DNA of 64,000 nucleotides from Clostridia bacterium (GCA_017502085.1 JAFVVQ010000021.1:1-64000); one strand, 5' to 3'; positions 37,315 to 46,171 are shown, numbered from the stretch's first letter. Notes: generated from the letters alone by a model not told the origin. Made by a program: numbers and translations.

Positions 37315-38325
37315 TCAGAAACCGTTGGGATTCATCGACTGCCAGCGCCAGGAATCCTCACACATTTCATCAATGCCTCTTGCTGCAACCCAACCAAGTT
37401 CTTCTTTTGCCTTTGAGGGGTCTGAGAAACAGGTTGCAATGTCACCGGGGCGGCGGTCAACAATCTTATATGCAACGTTCTTGCCGCTTGCCTTTTCGAA
37501 TGCCTTCACAACGTCGAGAACGCTGTATCCGGTACCGGTGCCGAGGTTATAGGTTGAGCAGCTTTTTTCTGCAAGAACTTTTTCAACCGCCTTGATGTGG
37601 CCGAGTGCAAGGTCGACAACGTGGATGTAATCACGTATGCCGGTGCCGTCGTGGGTATCGTAATCGTCGCCGAAAACGCTGAGGAATTCTCTTCTGCCGA
37701 TGGCAACCTGAGCAATATAGGGAACGAGATTGTTGGGAATACCGTTGGGGTCTTCACCTATTCTGCCGCTCTTGTGAGCGCCGATGGGGTTGAAATAACG
37801 GAGAAGGCAGATGCTCCATTCATTATCCGATGCGTAGAGGTCCTTGAGGATTCTCTCGATATAGAGCTTCGTTGTGCCGTAGGGATTGGTTGTTTTTCCC
37901 TCGGGCATATCCTCTCTGAGAGGGGAGGGGTTTTCGCTGCCGTAAACCGTTGCGGAGGAGCTGAAAACAATCTTCTTGCAGCCCGCAGCCTTCATTGCTT
38001 CACAAAGGATGACCGTACCGCCGATGTTGTTATCGTAATACTCAAGGGGCTTCTCGCAGCTTTCGCCTACTGCCTTGAGACCTGCAAAGTGGATGACGGC
38101 ATCAATGCTGTTTTCTGCAAAGATTTTGTCGAGACCTTCACGGTCACGGATGTCGCACTCATAGAACTTAACATCTTTGCCCGTAATTTCTTTGATACGA
38201 TTTACACTTTCGCTCTTGCTGTTGCAGAGATTATCGAGTATAATGGTGTCATAGCCTGCGTTAAGGAGTTCAACAACGGTATGAGAGCCGATGAAGCCTG
38301 CACCGCCGGTAACGAGAATTGACAT
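37315..38325 (-). CDS. galE: UDP-glucose 4-epimerase
   Basis: NAD-dependent epimerase of 336 residues that interconverts UDP-glucose and UDP-galactose. Signatures are the N-terminal [20 protein letters not shown] and [20 protein letters not shown], the catalytic Ser/Thr and YxxxK ([19 protein letters not shown]), RYFNPIGAH, and the substrate-binding [11 protein letters not shown] with [18 protein letters not shown]. The length is typical. It heads a two-gene unit with the HAD phosphatase. It probably supplies galactose residues for cell-wall sugars or runs the Leloir route. Confidence 0.95.
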   Translation of the reverse strand: MSILVTGGAGFIGSHTVVELLNAGYDTIILDNLCNSKSESVNRIKEITGKDVKFYECDIRDREGLDKIFAENSIDAVIHFAGLKAVGESCEKPLEYYDNNIGGTVILCEAMKAAGCKKIVFSSSATVYGSENPSPLREDMPEGKTTNPYGTTKLYIERILKDLYASDNEWSICLLRYFNPIGAHKSGRIGEDPNGIPNNLVPYIAQVAIGRREFLSVFGDDYDTHDGTGIRDYIHVVDLALGHIKAVEKVLAEKSCSTYNLGTGTGYSVLDVVKAFEKASGKNVAYKIVDRRPGDIATCFSDPSKAKEELGWVAARGIDEMCEDSWRWQSMNPNGF

Positions 38326-38363
38326 AATCCGACCTCCGTATTATATTAATATATACAAACTTA

Positions 38364-38392
38364 ATTATAATTGTATTTTACAGAAAAATCAA
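38364..38392 (-). promoter_or_regulatory. Promoter of galE
   Basis: On the minus strand: TTGATT (38392-38387), 17-bp spacer, TATAAT (38369-38364), 38 bp before the galE ATG. Confidence 0.75.
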
Positions 38393-38432
38393 TGTAAGTG
38401 TTGACAAATTATTTTAAAAGGAAGTGCAATTT

Positions 38433-39092
38433 TTGGTCAGCTTCGAAAAATTACGCAAGGATGCCGAAATACAGGCATATATCAAAGCCGCAGACGGCGT
38501 ACTCGATGCAATAGGATTCACTGAACACGGTCTTGCCCACGCCTGCAAAACAGGGGAGGATGCGAGCCGTGTGCTTGGAATTCTCGGATATGATGAGCAT
38601 ACCTGTGAACTGGCAAAAATTTCAGGTCTGCTCCACGATATCGGAAACACTGTCAACCGCACCGACCATGCACAGAGCGGTGCTCTCCTGGCTTCGGAAC
38701 TTCTCCGTGCGAGAGGCTGGGATTTTAATGACGTGATTGCGGTTACAACGGCAATCGGGCATCACGACGACAAAACTGCCGCCGCCGTAACGCCCGTTGC
38801 TGCCGCACTTATTCTCGCTGATAAAAGTGACGTAAGAAGAACGAGAGTGCGCCGTGAAGATACAATAATCGACGATATTCACGACAGAGTAAACTATGCC
38901 GTCATCAGCTCAGATCTTGAGGTTTACGGCGACAGAAAGATGATAATCCTGACGCTGAAAATCGATACGGAAATCTGCCCCGTTATGGAATATTTTGAGA
39001 TATTCCTTGAAAGAATGGTGCTTTGCAAGAAATCGGCAGAGTTCCTTGATTGCGATTTTGAAATTATAATCAACGATACGAGGTTGTTGTGA
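38433..39092 (+). CDS. HD-domain phosphohydrolase
   Basis: 219 residues with an HD metal-binding domain: HGLAHACKTGEDASR, then the HD pair in KISGLLHDIGNTVNRTDHAQSGALLA, AIGHHDDKTAAA, and ILADKSDVRR. The C-terminal 70 residues are beta-rich. HD proteins cleave phosphate esters of nucleotides; the substrate here is unknown. TTG 38433 is the preferred start because AGGAAG (38419-38424) lies 8 bp upstream; an in-frame GTG at 38424 overlaps that SD. The stop overlaps the rsmA ATG (TGATG), so the two are coupled. Confidence 0.85.
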   Translation: MVSFEKLRKDAEIQAYIKAADGVLDAIGFTEHGLAHACKTGEDASRVLGILGYDEHTCELAKISGLLHDIGNTVNRTDHAQSGALLASELLRARGWDFNDVIAVTTAIGHHDDKTAAAVTPVAAALILADKSDVRRTRVRREDTIIDDIHDRVNYAVISSDLEVYGDRKMIILTLKIDTEICPVMEYFEIFLERMVLCKKSAEFLDCDFEIIINDTRLL

Positions 39093-39961
39093 TGCAGAAT
39101 TTAACTGATATAGGAACCGTCAAGGATATCCTTGCCAGACACGGCTTCCATTTTTCAAAAGCTCTCGGTCAGAATTTCATAGTCAATCCGTCGGTCTGCC
39201 CGAGAATGGCGGAGGAAAGCGGTATTGATAAAAACAGCGGAGTCATCGAAATCGGCGCAGGTATCGGCGTGTTGACCGCTGAACTTGCGAAAAGAGCGAA
39301 GAAGGTTGTGGTTATTGAACTCGACACAAAGCTTCTGCCGATTCTTGACGAAACCCTCAGAGATTTCGATAATATTGAAATTATCAATCAGGACGTGCTG
39401 AAAACTGACCTTGCCGCTGTAATTGAAGAAAAATTCAAGGGTATGCCCGTTTACGTGTGCGCAAATCTGCCTTATTATATTACGTCACCCGTTATTATGT
39501 CTCTGCTCGAGAGCAGACTTCCGCTCAAGGCGATAACCGTTATGGTGCAGAGAGAGGCTGCACAGAGACTCTGCGCTCCCGTCGGCAGCAGACTTTCGGG
39601 CGCGGTTACCGTTGCGGTGGATTATTATGCGGATGCGAAGAAGCTTTTCGATGTTTCCTCGGGCTCGTTTATGCCTGCCCCGAAGGTTGACAGCTCGGTT
39701 ATCCGTATGGATATCAGACCCGAGCCCGAAAATCCCGTCAGCAACGAGGAGCTGTTTTTCAGGATGGTGCACGCCGCTTTCGGTCAGCGCAGAAAAACCG
39801 CATCCAACTCGATCAGTTCAGGTATGGGTATTCCGAAGGATATTGTTGCAAAAGCGATTGCGGAATGCGGTCTTGAGCCTTCGGTCAGAGCGGAAACTCT
39901 CGGAATGAATCAGCTTGCCGCTCTCAGCGAGAAAATCAGCGAATTGTTAACAAACAATTAA
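39092..39961 (+). CDS. rsmA: 16S rRNA dimethyladenosine transferase
   Basis: KsgA-type methyltransferase of 289 residues that dimethylates A1518 and A1519 of 16S rRNA late in small-subunit assembly. Signatures are HFSKALGQNFIVNPSV, EIGAGIGVLTAELAKRAKKVVVIELD (motif I and post-I, quoted in part), NQDVLKTDL, the catalytic NLPYYITSPVI, and FMPAPKVDSSVIRM with FGQRRKTASNSI. The ATG at 39092 overlaps the preceding TGA and has GAGG 8 bp upstream; a GTG at 39089 is the alternative. Confidence 0.96.
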   Translation: MQNLTDIGTVKDILARHGFHFSKALGQNFIVNPSVCPRMAEESGIDKNSGVIEIGAGIGVLTAELAKRAKKVVVIELDTKLLPILDETLRDFDNIEIINQDVLKTDLAAVIEEKFKGMPVYVCANLPYYITSPVIMSLLESRLPLKAITVMVQREAAQRLCAPVGSRLSGAVTVAVDYYADAKKLFDVSSGSFMPAPKVDSSVIRMDIRPEPENPVSNEELFFRMVHAAFGQRRKTASNSISSGMGIPKDIVAKAIAECGLEPSVRAETLGMNQLAALSEKISELLTNN

Positions 39962-39968
39962 TTATTTC

Positions 39969-39997
39969 TTGACAAAAAAGGTTATATAAGGTAATAT
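39969..39997 (+). promoter_or_regulatory. Promoter of the lysine riboswitch transcript
   Basis: TTGACA (39969-39974), 17-bp spacer, TAATAT (39992-39997). It predicts a transcript starting near 40004, exactly at the first base of riboswitch stem P1. It begins 7 bp after the rsmA stop codon. Confidence 0.82.
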
Positions 39998-40003
39998 CAA
40001 GGA

Positions 40004-40230
40004 GATAGAGGTGCGGAAGCTAAAAGTAAATCTTTGCGCAGGGAAATCGCAGAGACGGAAAGGAGCTTTCGCCGAGATGAACGTCAGTTTGCCCGAGGCG
40101 GCGTTCGTCGGGACACTGTAAAATATGCAGTGTACTGTCACGGTTGTGGAGCGCTATCATAATCTTTGATATTTTAATGTTACTGATTATGTTCCGATAT
40201 GCAGCCGTGTATCGGAGCATATTATTTTTT
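40004..40230 (+). ncRNA. Lysine riboswitch (L-box) with terminator/antiterminator platform
   Basis: The aptamer (40004-40158) shows the conserved L-box blocks: GATAGAGGTGCGG at the 5' end, GGAAAGGAGC and TCGCCGAG in the middle, and ACTGTCACGG then GTGGAGCGCTATC at the 3' end. P1 is GATAG (40004-40008) with CTATC (40154-40158). The platform has a terminator pairing 40189-40199 with 40210-40220 (11 bp, one G-U) before a T6 run at 40225-40230. A competing antiterminator pairs CATAATC (40158-40164) with GATTATG (40185-40191). Bound lysine should stabilise P1, break the antiterminator and stop transcription of the downstream transporter. Confidence 0.92.
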
Positions 40231-40244
40231 ATGGAGGTAACACC

Positions 40245-42062
40245 ATGACAAACAAGAGAAAGTTTGCGGCGATTCTTTTTGTTATCGCCATTCTCGGCTC
40301 AATGTTCAGCTTCGGCGCATTTGCGGATGAAGCGGCAGTTCTTTCAGCTCCCGTTGAAACAATCGGTGCTGTTGTTGAAAGCAACGTTGTTTCTTTCGAG
40401 GTTGACGGCGAGGTTGTTGAATACGACCTTTCCGACGGTGACTCGGCACTTGCATATGCAGAAAGCTATGCCGATAATCTCACAAATGACCCCGGATTCA
40501 AGGAAAACATCGTCAAGGCTATCGCAAAGGTACGCGAAAGCATCAGCAAGTATGCCACAATCTGGGCGCTTGTTCCACCTGTTATCGCTATCGTTCTTGC
40601 ACTTATCACCAAGGAAGTTTATTCCTCACTCATCATCGGTATAATTGCGGGCGGCTTCATTTATGCGGGCGGTAACTTTGAAACTGCCGTCAACCACGTT
40701 CTTTTCGACGGTTTCGTTTCAAGCCTTTCAGACAGCTACAATATGGGTATTCTCGTGTTTCTTGTTCTTCTCGGAATGCTTGTTTCACTTATGAACAAGG
40801 CGGGCGGCTCGGCAGCTTTCGGCAGATGGGCATCAAAGCACATCAAGACCAGAACGGGCGCTCAGCTTGCAACAATCCTTCTCGGCTGCCTTATCTTCAT
40901 CGATGACTACTTCAACTGCCTCACAGTCGGCTCGGTTATGAGACCCGTTGCTGACGAAAAGAAGATTTCGAGAGCAAAGCTTTCCTACCTCATCGACGCA
41001 ACTGCAGCACCTGTCTGCATTATCGCTCCCATTTCATCATGGGCTGCAGCAGTTGCAGGTTTTGCAAGAGGTGCAGGCGCTGAAAGCGGCATCAGCCTCT
41101 TCATTCAGGCTATTCCCTACAACTTCTACGCACTTTTCACCATTCTTATGATGGTTGTTATCGCTGTTGCAAAGATTGACTACGGTCCGATGAAACTCCA
41201 TGAAAAGAATGCTTTTGAAAAGGGAGATCTTTTCACAATGGGTGACAAGGTTTCAAATGAAGACGTTGAAGCTAATCCCAAGGGTAAGGTTATCGACCTC
41301 GTTCTTCCCGTTGTTGTTCTCATTATCACCTGCGTTATCGGTATGATTTATTCAGGCGGTTTCTTCAGCGGCGAAAACTTCATTGACGCATTCTCAAATT
41401 CCGATGCATCCGTCGGTCTTGTTATCGGTTCATCAATCGCAATCGTATTCGCAATTGTTTATTTCCTTATCAGAAGAGTTATCAGCTTCAAGGATATTAT
41501 GGCTTCTCTTCCCGACGGCTTCAAGGCAATGGTTCCCGCTATTCTTATTCTTACCTGCGCATGGACTCTCAAGGCAATGACAGATTCACTCGGCGCAAAG
41601 ATTTATATTTCTCAGCTTGTTGAAGGCAGTGCAGGTGCACTTCAGGCACTTCTTCCCGCTATCATCTTTGTTATTGCTGTCGGTCTCTCATTCGCAACAG
41701 GTACTTCATGGGGTACATTCGGTATCCTTATTCCCATCGTTCTCAGCGTATTTGAGGCAACAAATCCCCTTATGATCGTTGCTATTTCAGCTTGTATGGC
41801 AGGTGCGGTCTGCGGCGACCACTGCTCACCCATTTCTGACACAACGATTATGGCTTCTGCAGGTGCACAGTGCAACCACATCAACCACGTTTCAACTCAG
41901 CTTCCCTACGCACTCACAGTTGCAGGTATTTCATTCGTAACATACATCATTTCAGGTCTTCTTGCATCAAAGGGTCTTGCAATCGTTGCTCTTCCCGTCG
42001 GTGCAGTGCTGACTGTTGCAGCTCTTCTCTGCATCAAAGCGGTTTCAAAGAAAAAGGCATAA
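40245..42062 (+). CDS. lysW: NhaC-superfamily transporter, predicted lysine transporter LysW
   Basis: A membrane protein of 605 residues with about 11-12 hydrophobic helices and NhaC-family motifs (ITKEVYSSLIIGIIAGGFIYAGGNF, GRWASKHIKTRTGAQLATILLGC, FATGTSWGTFGILIPI, AVCGDHCSPISDTTIMASAGAQC; each quoted in part). Members were first named as Na+/H+ antiporters, but those placed behind lysine riboswitches were predicted to take up lysine (LysW). The riboswitch here, with no other gene between, supports that call. Oddly it has a signal peptide (about 1-27, ending FGAFADE) and an acidic extracellular segment of about 80 residues before the first transporter helix. A GGAGG lies upstream of the ATG. 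Confidence 0.85.
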   Translation: MTNKRKFAAILFVIAILGSMFSFGAFADEAAVLSAPVETIGAVVESNVVSFEVDGEVVEYDLSDGDSALAYAESYADNLTNDPGFKENIVKAIAKVRESISKYATIWALVPPVIAIVLALITKEVYSSLIIGIIAGGFIYAGGNFETAVNHVLFDGFVSSLSDSYNMGILVFLVLLGMLVSLMNKAGGSAAFGRWASKHIKTRTGAQLATILLGCLIFIDDYFNCLTVGSVMRPVADEKKISRAKLSYLIDATAAPVCIIAPISSWAAAVAGFARGAGAESGISLFIQAIPYNFYALFTILMMVVIAVAKIDYGPMKLHEKNAFEKGDLFTMGDKVSNEDVEANPKGKVIDLVLPVVVLIITCVIGMIYSGGFFSGENFIDAFSNSDASVGLVIGSSIAIVFAIVYFLIRRVISFKDIMASLPDGFKAMVPAILILTCAWTLKAMTDSLGAKIYISQLVEGSAGALQALLPAIIFVIAVGLSFATGTSWGTFGILIPIVLSVFEATNPLMIVAISACMAGAVCGDHCSPISDTTIMASAGAQCNHINHVSTQLPYALTVAGISFVTYIISGLLASKGLAIVALPVGAVLTVAALLCIKAVSKKKA

Positions 42063-42085
42063 AAACTGCATAGGTTGAATTGAGA

Positions 42086-42118
42086 AACGGGTGCGTCTTA
42101 GGATGCACCCGTTTTTTA
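42086..42118 (+). terminator. Terminator of the lysine transporter gene
   Basis: AAACGGGTGCGTC pairs with GATGCACCCGTTT (one G-U) around TTAG, ending in T6. Confidence 0.92.
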
Positions 42119-42348
42119 GTGAATAGTGAAAAGTGAAGAGTGAATAGTTAAGGAAGGGCTTCGCCCTTGCCCGATTTTAAGTGAAAAGTAATCTGAGTGA
42201 AGAGTGAAAAGTTGAGGGTGGGCGTTGCCCACACTCATTTTTAGTGAATAGTAACTTAAGTGAATAGTGAAGAGTTGAGGGCGGACTCCGTCCGCACCTG
42301 ATTTTTAGTGAAGAATAACTTGAGTGAAGAGTGAAAAGTTGAGGGTTG
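42118..42348. repeat. Intergenic 64-bp repeat cluster C (three hairpins plus a partial unit)
   Basis: Hairpins in order: GAAGGGC-TTC-GCCCTTGCC, GGTGGGC-GTT-GCCCACACT, GGCGGAC-TCC-GTCCGCACC, then a head without a hairpin ending GAGTTGAGGGTTG. It directly abuts the terminator of the preceding gene. Confidence 0.92.
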
Positions 42349-42403
42349 ATTTTATTCTATTATGATTATTTATAATATATTTATAATTATTTAATACTTG
42401 GTA

Positions 42404-42432
42404 TTGTTTTTTGAGTTAAAATCTGTCATAAT
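42404..42432 (+). promoter_or_regulatory. Probable promoter of the 42488 lipoprotein gene
   Basis: TTGTTT (42404-42409), 17-bp spacer, CATAAT (42427-42432), in an AT-rich region following repeat cluster C. Confidence 0.5.
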
Positions 42433-42487
42433 GATAAGGAATACAGGCAAACGTCTGTGATCCATTTTAAATCCGGGGGGACATAAA

Positions 42488-43576
42488 ATGAAGAAATTAC
42501 TTTCATCGATACTCGTTATTGCTCTTGCTGCGGCAGTTGTTTTTGCTTTCGCGGGATGCAATAAGAATCCGACAAAAGAATTTGAGGACTTGAGATTTAT
42601 CTACGAGGATATCATTGAGGATGACGTTTTGCTTGAAAAATATGCAAACGACGTTTACAGATACCGTGATATCATTTCAGAAGATTTCGGTCTCAGCGAA
42701 GAAAACACAAATAATTTCTATGAGAATTTTGCGGAATACTATATCTACGGTATGACCGTCAAAGCTCTCAACTATACGGAATCGGATCTCACAATCGTTT
42801 CGGTTGAATCTGACTCAAACGGCAAAAACGGTGTTTATGTCAGAAAATCCGTCAACGGCGGCGAAAACGGCGTGGATTCGAAGCTGCCCGAAAGCGATTA
42901 TTTCGCAAATGCGATGACTATGCATATTCTCTGCGAAAACGTTGAGCTTTCGATGGCACAGGTAGTTGAAACGGTTATGGATATGAATCTGACCGTCAGA
43001 TACACCGACGGCACAACCGAGAAAGAACTCACCCTTAAGATTGAAGAAAATATTGAAATCACGGCAGCTCCCTCGGGTGACAAGGTTATTGCACTCAGAG
43101 GCGAGGAATTCGGCGCAAAAGAGTCACTCATTGATACTTATGTATCAGACAAGGACACATACTCAAAAACACTTGCCGACGATTTCGGCATGGGCAAAAA
43201 GGGTGCCGAGGATTTCTTTGCAAATCCTGATAAGTACGATGCATACACATATGCGGTCAGTGTTGAAAATCTCAGCGGTCACGATATCGTTATCTACGAC
43301 ATTTCGCCTGTCAAAAACGGCAGGAACGACGTTTTCGTGAAGGTTGGTTTCAGCGGTGAAATGGGTATCCCGAAGAAATCGGCAGACGCAGGTTACGTTC
43401 TGCCGCCCTTTATGATTAACGTTATCAACGGTAACACCGAAAAACTCGATGACGAGGTGCTTTCGACCGTTGATTCGTTTAAATTCAATGTCACATATGC
43501 AGAAAAGCTTGTTGACGGCAATGCGGATTCCGAAGAGGTCGGAGAGCGCAAAACCGTTGAAATCAGTATCGGTTAA
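42488..43576 (+). CDS. Lipoprotein with an internal duplication
   Basis: 362 residues. The signal peptide ends in the lipobox FAFAGC (Cys near residue 24), so it is a surface lipoprotein. The rest is two similar halves. Half one (about residues 45-185) runs from EKYANDVYRYRDIISEDFGLS to LTVRYTDGT, and half two (about 215-350) from TYSKTLADDFGMGK to FNVTYAEK. Both share the order: a YxxxxxxDFG helix, a xYxYxxxVxxLxxxDxxIxxxxxxxNGxNxVxV strand set, an xYxxxxxMxxxIxxxN helix, and a final VTY strand. I do not recognise the family (it resembles the DUF5105/DUF4352 class of lipoproteins) and no ligand can be inferred. Pth follows 11 bp downstream. Confidence 0.85.
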   Translation: MKKLLSSILVIALAAAVVFAFAGCNKNPTKEFEDLRFIYEDIIEDDVLLEKYANDVYRYRDIISEDFGLSEENTNNFYENFAEYYIYGMTVKALNYTESDLTIVSVESDSNGKNGVYVRKSVNGGENGVDSKLPESDYFANAMTMHILCENVELSMAQVVETVMDMNLTVRYTDGTTEKELTLKIEENIEITAAPSGDKVIALRGEEFGAKESLIDTYVSDKDTYSKTLADDFGMGKKGAEDFFANPDKYDAYTYAVSVENLSGHDIVIYDISPVKNGRNDVFVKVGFSGEMGIPKKSADAGYVLPPFMINVINGNTEKLDDEVLSTVDSFKFNVTYAEKLVDGNADSEEVGERKTVEISIG

Positions 43577-43587
43577 GAGGAAAAACA

Positions 43588-44193
43588 ATGGCATTCTTTT
43601 CAAGAAACAGAACACCATCGGGTCCACCCGAGTTTATCATTGCGGGTCTTGGAAATCCCGGGAAGAAATATGAGCTTACCCGTCACAATGCAGGATTCAT
43701 TTTTGCTGATATGCTTGCTGAAAAGCACGGTGTGAGCATCAACAAAATTCAGTTCAAATCTGTCACGGGGATGCTTGAACTCAGCGGTCATAAATGTCTG
43801 CTGATGAAGCCGCAGACGATGATGAATCTCAGCGGTGAAGCAATCCGCCAGGCGGCACAATTCTATAAGATTCCGCCCGAAAAAATCATTATCGTTTTTG
43901 ACGATATCTCTCTGCCTTGCGGCAAGATGAGAATCCGACGCAAGGGCAGTGACGGCGGTCACAACGGAATGAAGAGCATTATTTATCAGCTTACGTCCGA
44001 CCAATTCCCGAGGATCAAACTCGGGGTCGGTGAAAAGCCCCACCCCGACTATGACCTTGCGGACTGGGTGCTTTCCACCTTTAAAAAGGATGAGTTCAAG
44101 GCTCTCGCCGAAACCTGCGAAAAAGCTTGCGAAGCAGCTGAACTGATGGTCGGCGGCGATACCGATAAAGCGATGAGCAAATTCAACAGCTGA
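43588..44193 (+). CDS. pth: Peptidyl-tRNA hydrolase
   Basis: Enzyme of 201 residues that frees tRNA from peptidyl-tRNA dropped by the ribosome. Family signatures are IAGLGNPGKKYELTRHNAGF with the catalytic His, MKPQTMMNLSGEA, VFDDISLPCGKMRIRRKGSDGGHNGMKS (quoted in part), and FPRIKLGVGEKPHPDYDLADWVL. It has about ten extra residues before the conserved start (FFSRNRTPSG). The SD is GAGG. It may be cotranscribed with the lipoprotein upstream. Confidence 0.96.
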   Translation: MAFFSRNRTPSGPPEFIIAGLGNPGKKYELTRHNAGFIFADMLAEKHGVSINKIQFKSVTGMLELSGHKCLLMKPQTMMNLSGEAIRQAAQFYKIPPEKIIIVFDDISLPCGKMRIRRKGSDGGHNGMKSIIYQLTSDQFPRIKLGVGEKPHPDYDLADWVLSTFKKDEFKALAETCEKACEAAELMVGGDTDKAMSKFNS

Positions 44194-44194
44194 T

Positions 44195-44386
44195 TTATCG
44201 GGTCATTGCGGAGATACTGTCAAGCACATCCTCCATTGTGCGCATACACTTTGTGGCGGTTTTCTTGCACATCTTTCTGCCGCTTTTGGTCATCATTTTG
44301 CTGCCTGCATAAGCGGCAACCGAGCCTACGGCGATACCGATACCCATACCCATTGCGATATCGGTGCCTTTGCTTGATGAAAACAT
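44195..44386 (-). CDS. Small Gly/Met-rich membrane protein
   Basis: 63 residues: a short polar start (MFSSSKGTD), a glycine-rich transmembrane helix (IAMGMGIGIAVGSVAAYAGS), then a basic region rich in Lys/Met/Cys (KMMTKSGRKMCKKTATKCMR), and an acidic end. The start at 44386 is supported by GGAGGG 7 bp upstream; a longer reading frame continuing into trmL DNA has no such signal. It looks like the YtxH-like group of small envelope proteins, but the match is weak. It converges with pth, with a gap of only 1 bp between the stops. Confidence 0.72.
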   Translation of the reverse strand: MFSSSKGTDIAMGMGIGIAVGSVAAYAGSKMMTKSGRKMCKKTATKCMRTMEDVLDSISAMTR

Positions 44387-44483
44387 TCTTATCCCTCCAA
44401 TCATTACAGAATCATTAATATTCTGCCCCTGCGGAGAGATAAAATCATTGAAAAAATTATCCGAAAAATAAGGAAGTTTTAAA

Positions 44484-44993
44484 ATGTCTGTGCTGAATAT
44501 AGTTCTCGTTGAACCGCAGATTCCGCAGAATACGGGCAACGTCGCCCGAACTTGTGCGGCAACGGGCGCAAGGCTCCATCTTGTTGAGCCGATGGGTTTT
44601 CGTGTTGACGATGCGAAGCTCAAAAGAGCGGGGCTGGATTACTGGCATCTGCTGGATATCACATATTATAAGGATTTAAACGACTTTTTTGAAAAAAATA
44701 AAGACGGTCATTTCTTTTATTTTTCCACAAAAGCAACAAAAATTTATTCCGATGCGGAGTATCCCGATAACAGCTATCTTGTTTTCGGCAAGGAAACGGC
44801 GGGTCTGCCCGAGGATTTGCTCTATGCCAATCCCGAAAAATGTGTCAGACTGCCGATGATTGACAACTCTGCCGCAAGAAGCCTGAATCTCTCGAACACC
44901 GTTGCAATCGGAGTTTACGAGGTGCTCAAACAATGGGGATTCCCTGAACTGAAAACTTGCGGAGAGCTGACAAAATTCAACTGGAATGAATAA
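44484..44993 (+). CDS. trmL: tRNA (cytidine/uridine-34 2'-O)-methyltransferase
   Basis: SPOUT-family enzyme of 169 residues that methylates the wobble ribose of certain tRNA-Leu species. Signatures are NIVLVEPQIPQNTGNVARTCAATGARLHLVEPMGF (quoted here by its parts), YLVFGKETAGLPEDLL, VRLPMIDNSAARSLNLSNTVAIGVYE, all forming the SAM-binding knot. The length is typical of TrmL rather than larger SPOUT enzymes with an N-terminal domain. AAGGAAG precedes the ATG. The gene is divergent from the small membrane protein. Confidence 0.93.
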   Translation: MSVLNIVLVEPQIPQNTGNVARTCAATGARLHLVEPMGFRVDDAKLKRAGLDYWHLLDITYYKDLNDFFEKNKDGHFFYFSTKATKIYSDAEYPDNSYLVFGKETAGLPEDLLYANPEKCVRLPMIDNSAARSLNLSNTVAIGVYEVLKQWGFPELKTCGELTKFNWNE

Positions 44994-45008
44994 CGGAGGT
45001 TGGTTCAT

Positions 45009-45527
45009 ATGAAATTCATTAAAACAGCGGCGGTGCTGATACTGATTATAGCCTGTTTCTGCGCTTGCTCTAACGTTCCCGATGAGCCCGCAGTCACAAG
45101 CAATAAGGATTTTACCTATAAAAATGCATTCGGGGAGACCGTTCCCGTTGCGGAAAACATCGGCAATTATCCCGGTCTCACTCAGCCCGTGAAATATATC
45201 GAAACCGTTCATAACGTTGAATGCAATTTCAAAAGCTACTATGTTTACGGCAACACCGTTGCAACGATTGAAACGCTTGAATTCGAAAATATCGATATGC
45301 CTGCAACGAACGTTTACGCCATTGCCAAGGTGAAAATGATTGCCGCAGGCAGAGAAGATCAGATGAAGATTGACTATAAGGCATATGACGAAAACGGCAA
45401 TTGCATCAAGGCAAACGGTTGCCTGACAAGGAATATTGACGGAATCGAAGACGGAGAAATTTTTGACATGGTATTCCTTGCACCCGTCGGCACGGCAAGG
45501 GTCGAATTCTTTGACTGTGCGGAATAA
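45009..45527 (+). CDS. Putative lipoprotein, first of a tandem pair
   Basis: 172 residues. The signal peptide (KFIKTAAVLILIIACFCACS) carries three Cys; the lipobox is best read as FCAC. A beta-rich domain of about 140 residues follows. The part ending KIDYKAYDENGNCIKANG ... EIFDMVFLAPVGTARVEFFD aligns with the last 70 residues of the next gene (KISYIGYDENGEITRRSQ ... KIVFTEF), so the two are paralogues. The ATG at 45009 has GGAGG 9 bp upstream; an in-frame TTG at 45000 is inside the SD region. The function is unknown. Confidence 0.8.
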   Translation: MKFIKTAAVLILIIACFCACSNVPDEPAVTSNKDFTYKNAFGETVPVAENIGNYPGLTQPVKYIETVHNVECNFKSYYVYGNTVATIETLEFENIDMPATNVYAIAKVKMIAAGREDQMKIDYKAYDENGNCIKANGCLTRNIDGIEDGEIFDMVFLAPVGTARVEFFDCAE

Positions 45528-45567
45528 AAACGTATATTACAGATTAATATAAAGTGAGGTAAACATT

Positions 45568-46167
45568 ATGAAAGCATCAAAACTCATCTCGGCAATCCTC
45601 GTTATCGCAATCGCACTCGTATCGGTACTTTCGCTGACCGCCTGTGACGGCAAGGAACCCGAAATCAGCCACACCGAGCCGCCTACCGCCGCAACAACAA
45701 AACCCGCCGCTACCGACGTGCAGTATGAGCCCAACGTAACAAAGCCTGCGTCTGCCGCAAATACTGTTGAAGAAGACATTTCGAGAATCAACGAATATGC
45801 CACAAAGCCTGACGGTGACGGCACCTTCGTTACCGAAGTCGGCGCAGTGAAATTCGTTTATCCCGAATATTTTGCTCAGGGTAACTCCTACGTCGCTATC
45901 GACAAAATCGTTGTTGATGACCTCGGTTTCACTGCAAGAGCAGATGCTTACGTTGATTTCAAGGTGCTTGCAAGAGGCGCAAATGAGGATAAGGTGAAGA
46001 TTTCCTACATCGGCTACGATGAAAACGGCGAAATCACACGCAGAAGCCAGATTACCGTTGACCTTTTCGGTCTCAAGGTCGGTGAAATCAGCAAGGAAAA
46101 CAGAATGGATTTCAAGCGTGAAACAGTCAAGATTGTCTTCACAGAGTTCATCCCGATTGAGGGTTAA
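45568..46167 (+). CDS. Lipoprotein, second of a tandem pair
   Basis: 199 residues. The signal peptide ends in LSLTAC (lipobox, Cys near residue 26), followed by a Thr/Pro/Ala linker (about 27-65) and a beta-rich domain. The DxxFTARADAYVDFKVLARG and YDENGEITRRSQITVDLFGL segments match the upstream paralogue. This copy differs by having the flexible linker. Both probably sit on the membrane surface and may bind the same kind of ligand. A terminator follows at once. Confidence 0.83.
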   Translation: MKASKLISAILVIAIALVSVLSLTACDGKEPEISHTEPPTAATTKPAATDVQYEPNVTKPASAANTVEEDISRINEYATKPDGDGTFVTEVGAVKFVYPEYFAQGNSYVAIDKIVVDDLGFTARADAYVDFKVLARGANEDKVKISYIGYDENGEITRRSQITVDLFGLKVGEISKENRMDFKRETVKIVFTEFIPIEG

Positions 46168-46171
46168 AAGG

